A stretch of DNA of 64,000 nt from Escherichia fergusonii ATCC 35469 (GTDB lineage: Bacteria; Pseudomonadota; Gammaproteobacteria; Enterobacterales; Enterobacteriaceae): contig NC_011740.1 in the NCBI RefSeq assembly GCF_000026225.1, positions 1,736,001 to 1,800,000 of the forward strand, in the 5' to 3' direction. Positions 25,556 to 35,442 of this stretch are shown here, in pieces. Within the stretch, counting starts at the first letter, position 1. Every line of letters begins with the position of its first letter. The notes below the pieces were generated by a model that worked only from the letters and a program-made list of their open reading frames with translations, was not told the DNA's origin and made no database searches. The position numbers and the translations under genes were made by a program.

Positions 25556-28231
25556 ATGGCTGTTACTAATGTCGCTGAACTTAACGCACTCGTAGAGCGT
25601 GTAAAAAAGGCCCAGCGTGAATATGCCAGTTTCACTCAAGAGCAAGTAGACAAAATCTTCCGTGCCGCCGCCCTGGCTGCCGCAGATGCTCGAATCCCTC
25701 TCGCTAAAATGGCCGTTGCCGAATCCGGCATGGGTATCGTTGAAGATAAAGTGATTAAAAACCACTTCGCTTCTGAATACATCTATAACGCGTATAAAGA
25801 TGAAAAGACCTGTGGTGTTCTTTCTGAAGATGACACCTTTGGTACTATCACTATCGCAGAACCAATCGGCATTATCTGTGGTATTGTTCCGACCACTAAC
25901 CCAACCTCCACGGCTATCTTCAAATCGCTGATCAGCCTGAAGACTCGTAACGCCATTATCTTCTCTCCACATCCGCGCGCAAAAGATGCAACCAACAAAG
26001 CTGCAGATATCGTTCTGCAGGCTGCTATCGCTGCTGGTGCGCCGAAAGACCTGATTGGCTGGATCGATCAACCTTCTGTTGAACTCTCCAACGCGCTGAT
26101 GCACCACCCGGATATCAACCTGATCCTTGCAACTGGTGGCCCAGGCATGGTTAAGGCGGCGTATAGCTCCGGTAAACCTGCAATCGGTGTAGGTGCAGGT
26201 AACACCCCTGTTGTTATTGACGAAACTGCAGATATCAAACGAGCTGTTGCTTCTGTACTGATGTCTAAAACCTTCGATAACGGCGTTATTTGTGCTTCCG
26301 AGCAGTCAGTTGTTGTTGTTGATTCTGTCTATGATGCCGTTCGTGAACGTTTCGCAACTCATGGCGGTTATATCTTACAGGGCAAAGAACTGAAAGCTGT
26401 TCAGGATGTCATCCTGAAAAACGGTGCTCTGAACGCAGCAATCGTTGGTCAGCCGGCATATAAAATTGCTGAGCTGGCAGGTTTCACCGTTCCGCAAAAC
26501 ACGAAGATTCTGATCGGTGAAGTAACTGCTGTTGACGAAAGCGAACCGTTTGCACACGAGAAGCTGTCCCCTACTCTGGCTATGTATCGTGCGAAAGATT
26601 TCGAAGATGCAGTAGAAAAAGCAGAGAAACTGGTAGCGATGGGCGGTATCGGTCATACCTCCTGCCTGTACACCGATCAGGACAACCAACCGGCACGCGT
26701 GACCTACTTCGGTCAGAAAATGAAAACTGCCCGTATCCTGATCAACACCCCGGCTTCTCAGGGTGGTATCGGTGACCTGTACAACTTTAAACTCGCGCCT
26801 TCCCTGACTCTGGGTTGTGGTTCCTGGGGTGGTAACTCCATCTCTGAAAACGTTGGTCCGAAACACCTGATCAACAAGAAAACCGTTGCTAAGCGAGCTG
26901 AAAACATGTTGTGGCATAAACTTCCGAAATCGATCTACTTCCGTCGTGGCTCTCTGCCAATCGCACTGGATGAAGTGATTACTGATGGTCACAAACGTGC
27001 TCTGATCGTTACCGACCGCTTCCTGTTCAACAATGGTTATGCAGATCAGATCACCTCTGTGCTGAAAGCCGCTGGTGTTGAAACTGAAGTGTTCTTTGAA
27101 GTAGAAGCTGATCCTACCCTGAGCGTGGTACGTAAAGGTGCTGAGCTGGCAAACTCCTTCAAACCAGACGTTATTATCGCGCTGGGTGGTGGTTCCCCGA
27201 TGGATGCCGCGAAAATCATGTGGGTAATGTACGAACATCCGGAAACTCACTTCGAAGAACTGGCGCTGCGCTTTATGGACATCCGTAAACGTATCTACAA
27301 GTTCCCGAAAATGGGCGTGAAAGCGAAAATGATCGCTGTTACTACTACTTCCGGTACTGGTTCTGAAGTAACTCCGTTTGCGGTTGTAACCGATGATGCA
27401 ACTGGTCAGAAATATCCGCTGGCAGACTACGCACTGACTCCGGATATGGCGATTGTTGATGCTAACCTGGTTATGGACATGCCGAAGTCTCTGTGTGCCT
27501 TTGGTGGTCTGGATGCAGTAACCCACGCTCTGGAAGCTTACGTTTCTGTACTGGCTTCTGAGTTCTCTGACGGTCAGGCTCTGCAGGCACTGAAACTGCT
27601 GAAAGAAAACCTGCCAGCGTCTTACAACGAAGGTTCTAAAAACCCGGTTGCTCGTGAACGCGTTCACAGTGCTGCAACGATTGCCGGTATCGCGTTTGCG
27701 AACGCCTTCCTGGGTGTATGTCACTCTATGGCGCATAAACTGGGTTCTCAGTTCCACATTCCGCATGGTCTGGCGAACGCCCTGCTGATCTGTAACGTTA
27801 TTCGTTACAACGCGAACGACAACCCGACCAAGCAGACTGCATTTAGCCAGTATGACCGTCCGCAGGCACGCCGTCGTTACGCTGAAATAGCAGATCATCT
27901 GGGTCTGAGCGCACCGGGTGACCGTACTGCAGCGAAGATTGAGAAACTGTTAGCATGGCTGGAAAGTCTGAAAGCTGAACTGGGTATTCCAAAATCTATC
28001 CGTGAAGCTGGCGTTCAGGAAGCAGACTTCCTGGCGAACGTAGATAAACTGTCTGAAGATGCATTCGATGATCAGTGCACCGGCGCTAACCCGCGTTACC
28101 CTCTGATCTCTGAACTGAAGCAGATTCTGCTGGATACTTACTACGGTCGTGATTTTGTTGAAGGTGCTGCAGTCAATCAAGAAGCTGCCCCGGCGCCAAA
28201 AGCAGAGAAAAAAGCGAAAAAATCCGCTTAA
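25556..28231 (+). CDS. adhE: Bifunctional acetaldehyde-CoA / alcohol dehydrogenase
   Basis: 891 residues, the K-12 length. Residues 1-~440 are a CoA-acylating aldehyde dehydrogenase, with catalytic Cys246 in DNGVICASEQS. Residues ~450-870 are an iron-dependent alcohol dehydrogenase, with GGGSPMDAAK for NAD and metal ligands in GGLDAVTHALEAY, HSMAHKLG and HIPHG. It converts acetyl-CoA to ethanol in fermentation and assembles into spirosome filaments. Codon use is strongly biased, as in highly expressed genes. It has a good AGGAG site and a Lys/Ala-rich tail. Its terminator is interrupted by IS4. Confidence 0.98.
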   Translation: MAVTNVAELNALVERVKKAQREYASFTQEQVDKIFRAAALAAADARIPLAKMAVAESGMGIVEDKVIKNHFASEYIYNAYKDEKTCGVLSEDDTFGTITIAEPIGIICGIVPTTNPTSTAIFKSLISLKTRNAIIFSPHPRAKDATNKAADIVLQAAIAAGAPKDLIGWIDQPSVELSNALMHHPDINLILATGGPGMVKAAYSSGKPAIGVGAGNTPVVIDETADIKRAVASVLMSKTFDNGVICASEQSVVVVDSVYDAVRERFATHGGYILQGKELKAVQDVILKNGALNAAIVGQPAYKIAELAGFTVPQNTKILIGEVTAVDESEPFAHEKLSPTLAMYRAKDFEDAVEKAEKLVAMGGIGHTSCLYTDQDNQPARVTYFGQKMKTARILINTPASQGGIGDLYNFKLAPSLTLGCGSWGGNSISENVGPKHLINKKTVAKRAENMLWHKLPKSIYFRRGSLPIALDEVITDGHKRALIVTDRFLFNNGYADQITSVLKAAGVETEVFFEVEADPTLSVVRKGAELANSFKPDVIIALGGGSPMDAAKIMWVMYEHPETHFEELALRFMDIRKRIYKFPKMGVKAKMIAVTTTSGTGSEVTPFAVVTDDATGQKYPLADYALTPDMAIVDANLVMDMPKSLCAFGGLDAVTHALEAYVSVLASEFSDGQALQALKLLKENLPASYNEGSKNPVARERVHSAATIAGIAFANAFLGVCHSMAHKLGSQFHIPHGLANALLICNVIRYNANDNPTKQTAFSQYDRPQARRRYAEIADHLGLSAPGDRTAAKIEKLLAWLESLKAELGIPKSIREAGVQEADFLANVDKLSEDAFDDQCTGANPRYPLISELKQILLDTYYGRDFVEGAAVNQEAAPAPKAEKKAKKSA

Positions 28232-28257
28232 TTTCTTCATCTGAGTAATCAAAAGTT

Positions 28258-28274
28258 AACGGCTCCTCTTGGGG
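28258..28274 (+). terminator. Left half of the adhE terminator, split by IS4
   Basis: AACGGCTCC (28258-28266) and its partner GGGGCCGTT followed by a T-run (29708-29721) would form a 9-bp stem with loop TCTT if joined. IS4 lies between them. Only a four-pair CTCC/GGGG stub remains at each junction. Confidence 0.85.
28263..28274 (+). repeat. IS4 target-site duplication, left copy
   Basis: CTCCTCTTGGGG is identical to 29700-29711. Twelve bases is within the 11-13 expected for IS4. Confidence 0.95.
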
Positions 28275-29699
28275 TAATGCCAGTCAGTTAAGCAACTGAC
28301 TGGCTCTTTTTCGGGGCTGTGGGGTATTTCCAGGGCCTCTCCTTTACCACTCTCGGGAAGGCCCTTTCCCTTCTTGTCGGTAATTTCACAAGTTGTCCCA
28401 TACTTGCAAGATCGCGCATCAGCTCTGGTATACGTCCCGGTGACGCGCCCTGCAATGTCATCAGCATTCTCATCACCATTCCGCATGATTCTGAGAAACT
28501 CAGTTGATTCGGCCAGTAACCTTTCAGATGTTCCGCCATTTTAATCATCTGATATCTCACCAGATTATAAGCCAGTAAGACACCCCACAGCTCTTGCTCC
28601 ACAAGCTCCGGCTTTTTACTTCTCAGCGTCAGCCTGCTCAGTTGCATCGTCTGTTTTATCTCCCTGTATCCCAGTTCGATTTCCCAGCGATGACTGTACA
28701 GATCCGCCATGTCTCCTCCGGGGAAGCGCATGGCGTCCGTCATCGACGTCAGCAGATGGCAGACTTTTCCTTTGCGCGTCACGGTCAGCAGGCGGGCTGT
28801 CACCTCATTTCCCAGTCCCGGCCACTTTTTTCGTGCCTGCGGGCTGGTTTTCAGCTTCACCAGATGATCGCCTTTACCCAGTTTTCTGATCTCTTCATAT
28901 TGCGCTCCCTTTCTGAGAGGGATCATCCAGTGGCGGTGTTCTCCCGCCAGGCTCCAGGCATTTAACAGTCCCAGTGAGTAATAACCTTTATCCATTAACG
29001 TCAGAGTGTTATCGCCGGTTTGTTCTATAAGTTGCTCAGCAAGCTCATTTTCGCTGTTCTTCATCGTGCCGAAGGCTGCAGCCGTCAGCAGATGGCTGGT
29101 CAGTTCCATCTGGCAGACCATTTTGACCTGCGGGTAGAGCGCCGGGTTGCCGGCATGTGTCTGGCGGGGGAAGGCTGCATCGTTTTCTGGTGTATCCGGT
29201 GTGCGCCAGAACGCACCATCGATGGCCAGCAGGGTCAGGCCGCACCAGTGCGGATGCGGCGTGGCATTATGCCAGAGCTGCGCTGTTTTCGTGAACACGC
29301 GGCGGACAGCCTCACTTCCCAGGCGCTGGCGGCCTGAATAACGGCACTGGGGGCAACGAAGGGGCGATTGCCCGGCAGCATGATGTCCAGGCGATTCACA
29401 ATCTGGTGAAGAGGTTCTTTACGCTCAAGCGCCATGCCAACAATACACCAGACCATCATTTCGAGGGGAAGACGGCGCTTGCGTAGCGTTACAGTACCTG
29501 ATTCGGCAAGGTAACGAGAGATGAGTTCGGGGTCGAGGTAATCCCCCAGAGAAGTCAGTGGGTTACGCAGAGAATCGTAACGGGATACCAAATCAAGGGC
29601 CTGTCCAATGAGCATAAAAAAATCCGGAAACGAGTGAACGTTTCCGGATTCTTACACAGCCACTGGATCGGTCAACTGATCCTTAACTGATTGGCATTA
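28275..29699 (-). mobile_element. IS4 insertion sequence
   Basis: 1425 bases bounded by 18-base near-perfect terminal inverted repeats: TAATGCCAGTCAGTTAAG at the left, and TAATGCCAATCAGTTAAG read inward from the right. A perfect 12-bp target duplication flanks it. Canonical IS4 is 1426 bp, and the one missing base fits the transposase frameshift. The orientation places the transposase opposite to adhE. Confidence 0.97.
28288..29615 (-). pseudogene. insG: IS4 transposase, frameshifted
   Basis: The intact IS4 transposase has 442 residues. Here the frame opens at 29615 (MLIGQALDLVSRYDS) and is normal to VIQA. It then shifts after a single-base loss in a C-run at about 29331-29333 and stops at 29235. 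The remaining ~336 codons resume in another frame from FTKTAQLW and include the DDE catalytic elements (LAIDGAFW, LMDKGYYS, and YSHRWEIELGYREIK with the YREK-type signature). No slippery element that would rescue the frame is apparent, so this copy is probably inactive by itself. Confidence 0.92.
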
Positions 29700-29711
29700 C
29701 TCCTCTTGGGG
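29700..29711 (+). repeat. IS4 target-site duplication, right copy
   Basis: CTCCTCTTGGGG, identical to 28263-28274. The right half of the adhE terminator (GGGGCCGTT plus T-run to 29721) begins within it. Confidence 0.95.
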
Positions 29712-29838
29712 CCGTTTTTTTATGCTTTCAATGAAGCTGAATGGTGCCAGCGAAAATTCTATATTCGATAAAAAAGCTGATGTCCGCTGAAACAATGCTG
29801 TTCCTGCGTTACACCAGCTTTATCACGGTCAAAATAAA

Positions 29839-30459
29839 TTATTCTGCTTGTCGGTGACGCTTCTGAATCGCAACCAGAGAGTCTGTAGCAAGCGCTTCTT
29901 TATAGTGCTTACGACATACGGAGACATAGCGTTCATTACCGCCTATCACCACCTGTTCGCCTTCATTATAGGGTCTCCCCTCCTGGTCGAGCCGCAACAC
30001 CATGCTTGCTTTACGGCCACAGAAACAGATAGTTTTTAATTCGACAAGTTTGTCTGACCAGGCCAGCAGGTATTGGCTACCTCCGAAGAGTTCACCACGA
30101 AAATCTGTACGTAAGCCGTAACACAGTACTGGAATATCAAGTTGATCGACAACTTCGGATAAATCATAAACCTGTTGGCGGGTTAAAAATTGGCACTCAT
30201 CAACCAAAACACAATCGACAGGTTGTTTCGCATTTTCTGCACGAATTTCTTCGAATAATGATGAGTTTTGGTTAAACAATCTGGCTGGTGATGAAAGCCC
30301 TATGCGGGAGCTTACTTTCCCGGCACCGAAACGGTCGTCAATTTCTGCCGTATAAACAACAGTACGCATTCCGCGTTCCTGATAATTGTAAGACGATTGC
30401 AGCAACGCCGTAGACTTACCCGCATTCATTGCTGAATAGTAAAAATATAGTTGTGCCAT
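29839..30459 (-). CDS. tdk: Thymidine kinase
   Basis: 206 residues from MAQLYFYYS; an 11-codon upstream extension is ignored. Type II thymidine kinase with P-loop SAMNAGKST, Walker B VLVDECQFL and a structural zinc site (CFCGRKA and later CRKHYK). It phosphorylates thymidine and deoxyuridine in pyrimidine salvage. It lies downstream of the IS4 insertion and converges with adhE. Confidence 0.97.
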   Translation of the reverse strand: MAQLYFYYSAMNAGKSTALLQSSYNYQERGMRTVVYTAEIDDRFGAGKVSSRIGLSSPARLFNQNSSLFEEIRAENAKQPVDCVLVDECQFLTRQQVYDLSEVVDQLDIPVLCYGLRTDFRGELFGGSQYLLAWSDKLVELKTICFCGRKASMVLRLDQEGRPYNEGEQVVIGGNERYVSVCRKHYKEALATDSLVAIQKRHRQAE

Positions 30460-31150
30460 TGGCGACAAAACCCTCACCCAGGTGATATACAATTTGCCAG
30501 AAGTGTACCATATTTTGCCCGTTTTCCCGCTCGCAGAGCGTGTATGTCGGTGTATTTAGTCTGGGTGAACAATAGGCTGCTATAGTGCCGTTATAACGGT
30601 ACGCACAGCTATATGTTTATCTATACTCGCCATACATCAAGTTGCATGTGTTCCCCGCTGTTACTTACTTGAGTAAACGCCCGGAGCGCCTCCCGTTTGC
30701 CGCCATCCTGCGCCTTGAATTATTCAGACTATATACACATTCTTTCACAAATGATGTGTGGTTAATTCATCCACCGGGATTATCAACGCCACACTATATG
30801 AAATTCCCGAGTTATTGTTACAGACTCTGTTACCTCTAATGTAGTATTTGTCAGGTCTTGTTAGTGGATCTAATACAGAAGGTTGAAATCACTGCAAAAC
30901 GAAACTATTTCACTCTGATAAAATGTGACCTGTATCAGGAAGTTTAACCCTGTTTTCATCAGTATCCCCCCTGACAATAAGCTCATTTTTACCTCTTAAA
31001 AGCCGATAAATTCAGGATCAGTTATTTAATGGAAGAGCAAAATAAAGAACAAATTTTGAATTCCTTACATTCATGGCTATTGCACAACTGAATTTAACGC
31101 TCTATTATTAGCTCAACAAACCACCCCAATATAAGTTTGAGATTACTACA
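30460..31150 (+). promoter_or_regulatory. tdk-hns divergent intergenic region with hns promoter
   Basis: 690 bases with no supportable gene. A likely hns promoter is TTGCAC (31080-31085), a 17-base spacer and TATTAT (31103-31108), followed by the short hns leader. The remainder is AT-rich. In K-12, hns is autoregulated and Fis- and CspA-responsive through this area. Confidence 0.65.
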
Positions 31151-31564
31151 ATGAGCGAAGCACTTAAAATTCTGAACAACATCCGTACTCTTCGTGCGCA
31201 GGCAAGAGAATGTTCCCTTGAAACGCTGGAAGAAATGCTGGAAAAATTAGAAGTAGTTGTAAACGAACGTCGCGAAGAAGAAAGCGCGGCAGCTGCTGAA
31301 GTTGAAGAACGTACTCGTAAACTGCAGCAATATCGTGAAATGCTGATTGCTGACGGTATTGACCCGAATGAATTACTGAATAGCATGGCTGCTGTTAAAT
31401 CCGGCACCAAAGCTAAACGCGCTCAGCGTCCGGCTAAATATAGCTACGTTGATGAAAATGGTGAAACCAAAACTTGGACTGGCCAGGGCCGTACTCCAGC
31501 AGTAATCAAAAAAGCAATGGACGAGCAAGGCAAACAACTGGAAGACTTCCTGATCAAGGAATAA
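31151..31564 (+). CDS. hns: H-NS nucleoid-associated silencer
   Basis: 137 residues. N-terminal coiled-coil oligomerisation region (1-~80), linker (~80-95, lysine-rich) and C-terminal AT-hook-like DNA-binding domain with TGQGRTP (~110-116). It silences AT-rich, often horizontally acquired DNA by filament formation. The protein is essentially the K-12 sequence. Confidence 0.98.
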   Translation: MSEALKILNNIRTLRAQARECSLETLEEMLEKLEVVVNERREEESAAAAEVEERTRKLQQYREMLIADGIDPNELLNSMAAVKSGTKAKRAQRPAKYSYVDENGETKTWTGQGRTPAVIKKAMDEQGKQLEDFLIKE

Positions 31565-31582
31565 TTCTTAAATTGAATGCTT

Positions 31583-31610
31583 AAAATCCCGCCACTGAGC
31601 GGGATTTTTT
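31583..31610 (+). terminator. hns terminator
   Basis: AAAATCCCGC pairs with GCGGGATTTT around a CACTGA loop and ends in a T-run. Confidence 0.93.
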
Positions 31611-31644
31611 ATTGTTCCTTTTCGGAAACCCCTTAGCTTCAGCC

Positions 31645-31672
31645 ATAAAAAACGGCGCCTTTTCGACGCCGT
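31645..31672 (-). terminator. galU terminator
   Basis: On the minus strand ACGGCG...CGCCGT, with a GAAAA-type loop, is followed by six T's. It lies 25 bases past the galU stop. Confidence 0.9.
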
Positions 31673-31696
31673 ACTTTTGACCACTACAAAGGTTGG

Positions 31697-32605
31697 TTAC
31701 TTCTTAATACCAACTTCTTCTTCCAGCCAGGATTTAAATTCTGCGCCAAGAGTATTATGACGGATACCGTATTCCACAAATGCCTGCATATAGCCTAATT
31801 TATTACCACAGTCGTGGCTCTTGCCTTTCATATGGTAGGCTTCAACAGTTTCTTTTTCGATCAGCATATCAATTGCATCGGTAAGCTGAATTTCATCCCC
31901 TGCTCCCGGAGGAGTTTTAGCCAGCAGAGGCCAGATATCTGCGCTCAGAACGTAACGCCCTACAATAGCAAGATTAGAAGGTGCAACGTCGGCTTTTGGT
32001 TTTTCTACCACACCGACCATTGGTACGCTTTCACCCGGAGCTAAATCAACACCTTTGCAATCGACTACACCATATGCAGTAACGTCGTCTACAGGCTCAA
32101 CCATGATTTGGCTATTTCCTGTTTCATCAAAACGACGAATCATTTCTGCCAGGTTATCCTGGGATAAATCGGACTCATATTCGTCAAGAATAACGTCAGG
32201 CAGAATAACTGCGACCGGTTCATCGCCTACCACCGGATGGGCACAAAGCACTGCGTGGCCAAGGCCTTTTGCCAGCCCCTGACGTACCTGCATAATAGTG
32301 ACATGCGGCGGGCAAATAGATTGCACTTCATCAAGCAGCTGGCGTTTAACACGTTTTTCCAGCATCGCTTCCAGTTCAAAACTGGTATCAAAGTGGTTTT
32401 CGATGGAATTTTTTGAAGAGTGGGTTACCAGGACAATTTCCGTGATACCCGCTGCAATACATTCATTCACGACGTACTGAATTAATGGCTTATCTACCAG
32501 CGGAAGCATCTCTTTTGGGATAGCCTTCGTTGCCGGTAACATCCTGGTTCCTAATCCCGCTACCGGGATAACGGCTTTTTTGACTTTCGAATTAATGGCA
32601 GCCAT
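31697..32605 (-). CDS. galU: UTP-glucose-1-phosphate uridylyltransferase
   Basis: 302 residues, nucleotidyltransferase fold. The activator loop is GLGTRMLPATKAIPKEMLP (~residues 17-35) and the sugar-binding GVVEKP segment follows. It makes UDP-glucose for LPS core, trehalose, galactose metabolism and capsule. Confidence 0.97.
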   Translation of the reverse strand: MAAINSKVKKAVIPVAGLGTRMLPATKAIPKEMLPLVDKPLIQYVVNECIAAGITEIVLVTHSSKNSIENHFDTSFELEAMLEKRVKRQLLDEVQSICPPHVTIMQVRQGLAKGLGHAVLCAHPVVGDEPVAVILPDVILDEYESDLSQDNLAEMIRRFDETGNSQIMVEPVDDVTAYGVVDCKGVDLAPGESVPMVGVVEKPKADVAPSNLAIVGRYVLSADIWPLLAKTPPGAGDEIQLTDAIDMLIEKETVEAYHMKGKSHDCGNKLGYMQAFVEYGIRHNTLGAEFKSWLEEEVGIKK

Positions 32606-32807
32606 TTAAATTCTCCTGGACTGTTCGTGTATAGAACGTGTTCATCAATATGTATCGCATCCGAGTATATCAGTACCCGTGTAACCGCCTGGTCTGAAAA
32701 GGATACGCATCAGCATAATTAAGACAAATACTTATATAACTGGTGACGATAGTATCACTGGCTGTGAAAAGCGGGGTATGGCAATTTTACTTCCCCCGCT
32801 CAATTGT

Positions 32808-33821
32808 TCATTCCGCAGACAACATAAGGCGTAATCTTCCACCCGCGCCCCAAATTTGGCACTGCCAGGCTTCGCTGTGCTGGCTTAATTGATTGAGGTA
32901 CGCATTACCTAAAGTCCCCAACGGTACACCGCTACTGATTTGAACCTGATGCGTTCCAGTATTCAGCGTTGCGTTAAGACCAGCAGAAACCAGAATCAAA
33001 TTTTTTAGTCCGCTATGGTAATACCCCACCAACAACGGAAATTGTCCGGGTAAATTCGCCTGGCGAAGCAAATGATTGACCTGCTTCAATAAGGCACCTA
33101 ATTCTGGCAATCGCTGATTCTGATGCAGCAACTGTTCTTGTAATAAACTGTTAAATAATGCACGCAGTAATAGTGCCGCCAGGACACCATTATTCCCGGC
33201 TCTTGTTACATCCAGACAATAAAAAGCCAGATCCTGATCCGAAAGCGGCGCAATATCCAGAACTAAACCCGGTTGGTCGACGGCCACCAACTGCCGATAA
33301 TTTATTCGACAGTGAGAGATCACTTGCTGAACGGGTGGTTGCAGTTCCTGTAAAAGTTTGGCGGCAGCCGGTGGATTTTCCACCAGCGCATCCCAGTCAC
33401 GAAATAATCGCTCTTCCTCTTCTACCCTGGAATTAAACATATTTGGATACAAGCTGGCTAATACGGCTTCACGCAAGCGATTGAGATCTTTCACGGGCTT
33501 AAGCAATACATCATCAACGCCCAACCGCAACGCTTTGGCTATATCGGCCATATTTTCCGTCGCAGAGATGACCAGGATTGGTGTCTGATCACCACGATTA
33601 CGGATTTGTTCAATGAACTTCAGGCCATTCATTCGCGGCATTGCAATATCACAGATGATGAGATCTGGGGTATAGCTTACCAACAAATCAAGTGCATCAA
33701 GTCCATCCATTGCCAGTGCCGTTGTCGCTCCCAATGAGGAAAACCACGAATCGAGAAGCGAGCGAAACACTGGCTCATCCTCCACAATAAGAATCTGTTT
33801 TCCGACCAATGGCTGCGTCAT
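32808..33821 (-). CDS. rssB: RssB, response-regulator adaptor for RpoS proteolysis
   Basis: 337 residues from MTQPLVGKQ; the upstream frame is ignored. N-terminal receiver domain with phospho-acceptor Asp58 (DLIICDIAMPRMNG) and Lys in LKPVKD. The C-terminal PP2C-like domain lacks phosphatase metal residues. It delivers sigma-S to ClpXP and is blocked by Ira antiadaptors. Adjacent to rssA. Confidence 0.96.
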   Translation of the reverse strand: MTQPLVGKQILIVEDEPVFRSLLDSWFSSLGATTALAMDGLDALDLLVSYTPDLIICDIAMPRMNGLKFIEQIRNRGDQTPILVISATENMADIAKALRLGVDDVLLKPVKDLNRLREAVLASLYPNMFNSRVEEEERLFRDWDALVENPPAAAKLLQELQPPVQQVISHCRINYRQLVAVDQPGLVLDIAPLSDQDLAFYCLDVTRAGNNGVLAALLLRALFNSLLQEQLLHQNQRLPELGALLKQVNHLLRQANLPGQFPLLVGYYHSGLKNLILVSAGLNATLNTGTHQVQISSGVPLGTLGNAYLNQLSQHSEAWQCQIWGAGGRLRLMLSAE

Positions 33822-33912
33822 ATTCTCCCCCCTGACTGGCTTTAAACAATAGTGGCACGGTATCGCCACATGCGCCTGTCAGAATTAACTTAAGTGTAGA
33901 TAAAAATGTGCG

Positions 33913-34818
33913 TCAACCGTTGGCTCGCACAAGCGGTGAAAGCTCATCGAGTTTTTTTTCTACCGCGAGTTGCCCTGCCACAATGGCAGAACTGGCACGA
34001 TGGAAATCCAACGTTGAGATTTGTGGACAGAAAGGCTGGATCAGAATATCAGGTGGATCGCCAGCCATACGGTTGCGTTTGAGACGGTTCTCCAGAACCT
34101 GAATGGAGGTGGTCATTATCTCCATTGCCGTTGGCGCAGTGACAACCCGACGAGTCGTAATATTACTTAGCCGCTCTTTCAGGCGTTGATGCCAGGGAAG
34201 CGAATCTTCGCTATCACTGATATCTTCACTCACATTTAACGAAAGGAGATCTTGTTGCATCAGATGTGCATCATGCTGTAAATCAACTGCTATAACAATA
34301 TCAGCGCCCATCGCTCTGGTCAGTGAAACAGGCACCGGATTAACCACTGCCCCATCGACTAACCAATAGCCGTTGTGCGCAACTGGCGCCATCAACCCAG
34401 GGATACTGCAGGATGCACGCACTGCCAGATGAAGATCGCCTTCGGTAAACCATAACTCCCTGCCGGTACTCAGATTAGTCGCAACTGCACCAAAACGCCG
34501 TGTGCAATTTTCTATTTCTGCGATAGGCATAATATTACGATAGTAATTAAAAACGCGTTCGCCCCGTAACAAACCGCCTCGTCGCCAGGAGAGATCCATC
34601 AGTCGCAATACTTCCCAGTAACTAAACGAGCTCACCCAGTTTTCCAGGTCAGATAATTTATTACAGGCGTAAGCAGCTCCCACTAATGAACCTATGGAGC
34701 ATCCGGCAACAATATCAATTTCAATACCTATTTGTTTTAGCGCTTTTATCACACCAATATGTGACCAACCGCGTGCAGCACCGGACCCCAGTGCCAGGCC
34801 TATTTTTATCTTTCTCAT
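33913..34818 (-). CDS. rssA: RssA, patatin-like phospholipase family protein
   Basis: 301 residues from MRKIKIGLA, the K-12 length. Patatin domain with oxyanion motif GSGAARGW, nucleophile motif GCSIGS and the Asp of DGAVVNP. Serine-Asp dyad hydrolase of unknown substrate, in tandem with rssB. Confidence 0.95.
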   Translation of the reverse strand: MRKIKIGLALGSGAARGWSHIGVIKALKQIGIEIDIVAGCSIGSLVGAAYACNKLSDLENWVSSFSYWEVLRLMDLSWRRGGLLRGERVFNYYRNIMPIAEIENCTRRFGAVATNLSTGRELWFTEGDLHLAVRASCSIPGLMAPVAHNGYWLVDGAVVNPVPVSLTRAMGADIVIAVDLQHDAHLMQQDLLSLNVSEDISDSEDSLPWHQRLKERLSNITTRRVVTAPTAMEIMTTSIQVLENRLKRNRMAGDPPDILIQPFCPQISTLDFHRASSAIVAGQLAVEKKLDELSPLVRANG

Positions 34819-34931
34819 TGTACCGACGAACTTCCCCTGGTCTGCAGACATAGCAACATTGCCACTGCTCAGTTAACATAGCGCTACCCAGGGCGTCCAT
34901 ACGCCACTTTTTTATTTCAGGGAGATGATTT

Positions 34932-35390
34932 GTGTCTCAACTTTGTCCCTGCGGTAGCGCAGTCGAGTATAGCCTATGTTGTCAGCGTTATCTTTCCGGT
35001 AATCAACTTGCACCAGATCCGGTACAACTCATGCGTTCGCGTTACAGCGCGTTTGTTATGAAAGATGCAGATTATTTAATCAAGACATGGCATTCATCGT
35101 GTGGAGTTGCGCAGCTGCGCGACGATATTATTGCCGGATTTGCTCATACCGAGTGGTTGGGTTTGACTGTGTTTGACCATGCCCTTACCACTGATGGAAA
35201 GACAGGATATGTTAGTTTTGTCGCTCGTTATTCTGAGCGAGGTAGAGCTGGCGCAATTATTGAACGCTCGCGTTTTATAAAAGAAAATGGCCAGTGGTAC
35301 TATATTGATGGTACACGTCCGCAGTTTGGTCGAAATGATCCCTGCCCTTGTGGTTCAGGTAAAAAATTTAAAAAGTGCTGCGGCCAATAA
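34932..35390 (+). CDS. ychJ: YchJ, SEC-C motif protein
   Basis: 152 residues from a GTG start with a GGGAGATGA site. Two cysteine-rich zinc motifs, one N-terminal ([13 protein letters not shown]) and one C-terminal SEC-C ([13 protein letters not shown]), flank an NTF2-like middle domain. SEC-C is a zinc motif known from SecA. The function is unknown. It lies ~50 bases before purU. Confidence 0.94.
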
Positions 35391-35442
35391 CAGCTGACGG
35401 CATGTAACCATGCAAACACTCTCTTACAAGGTTTTACCAGCA

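Noticed and set aside
26375..27898. 507-codon open frame on the strand opposite adhE
   Set aside because: It is a shadow of the highly biased adhE codons, lacks a ribosome site and gives an implausible Cys/Arg/Phe-rich protein.
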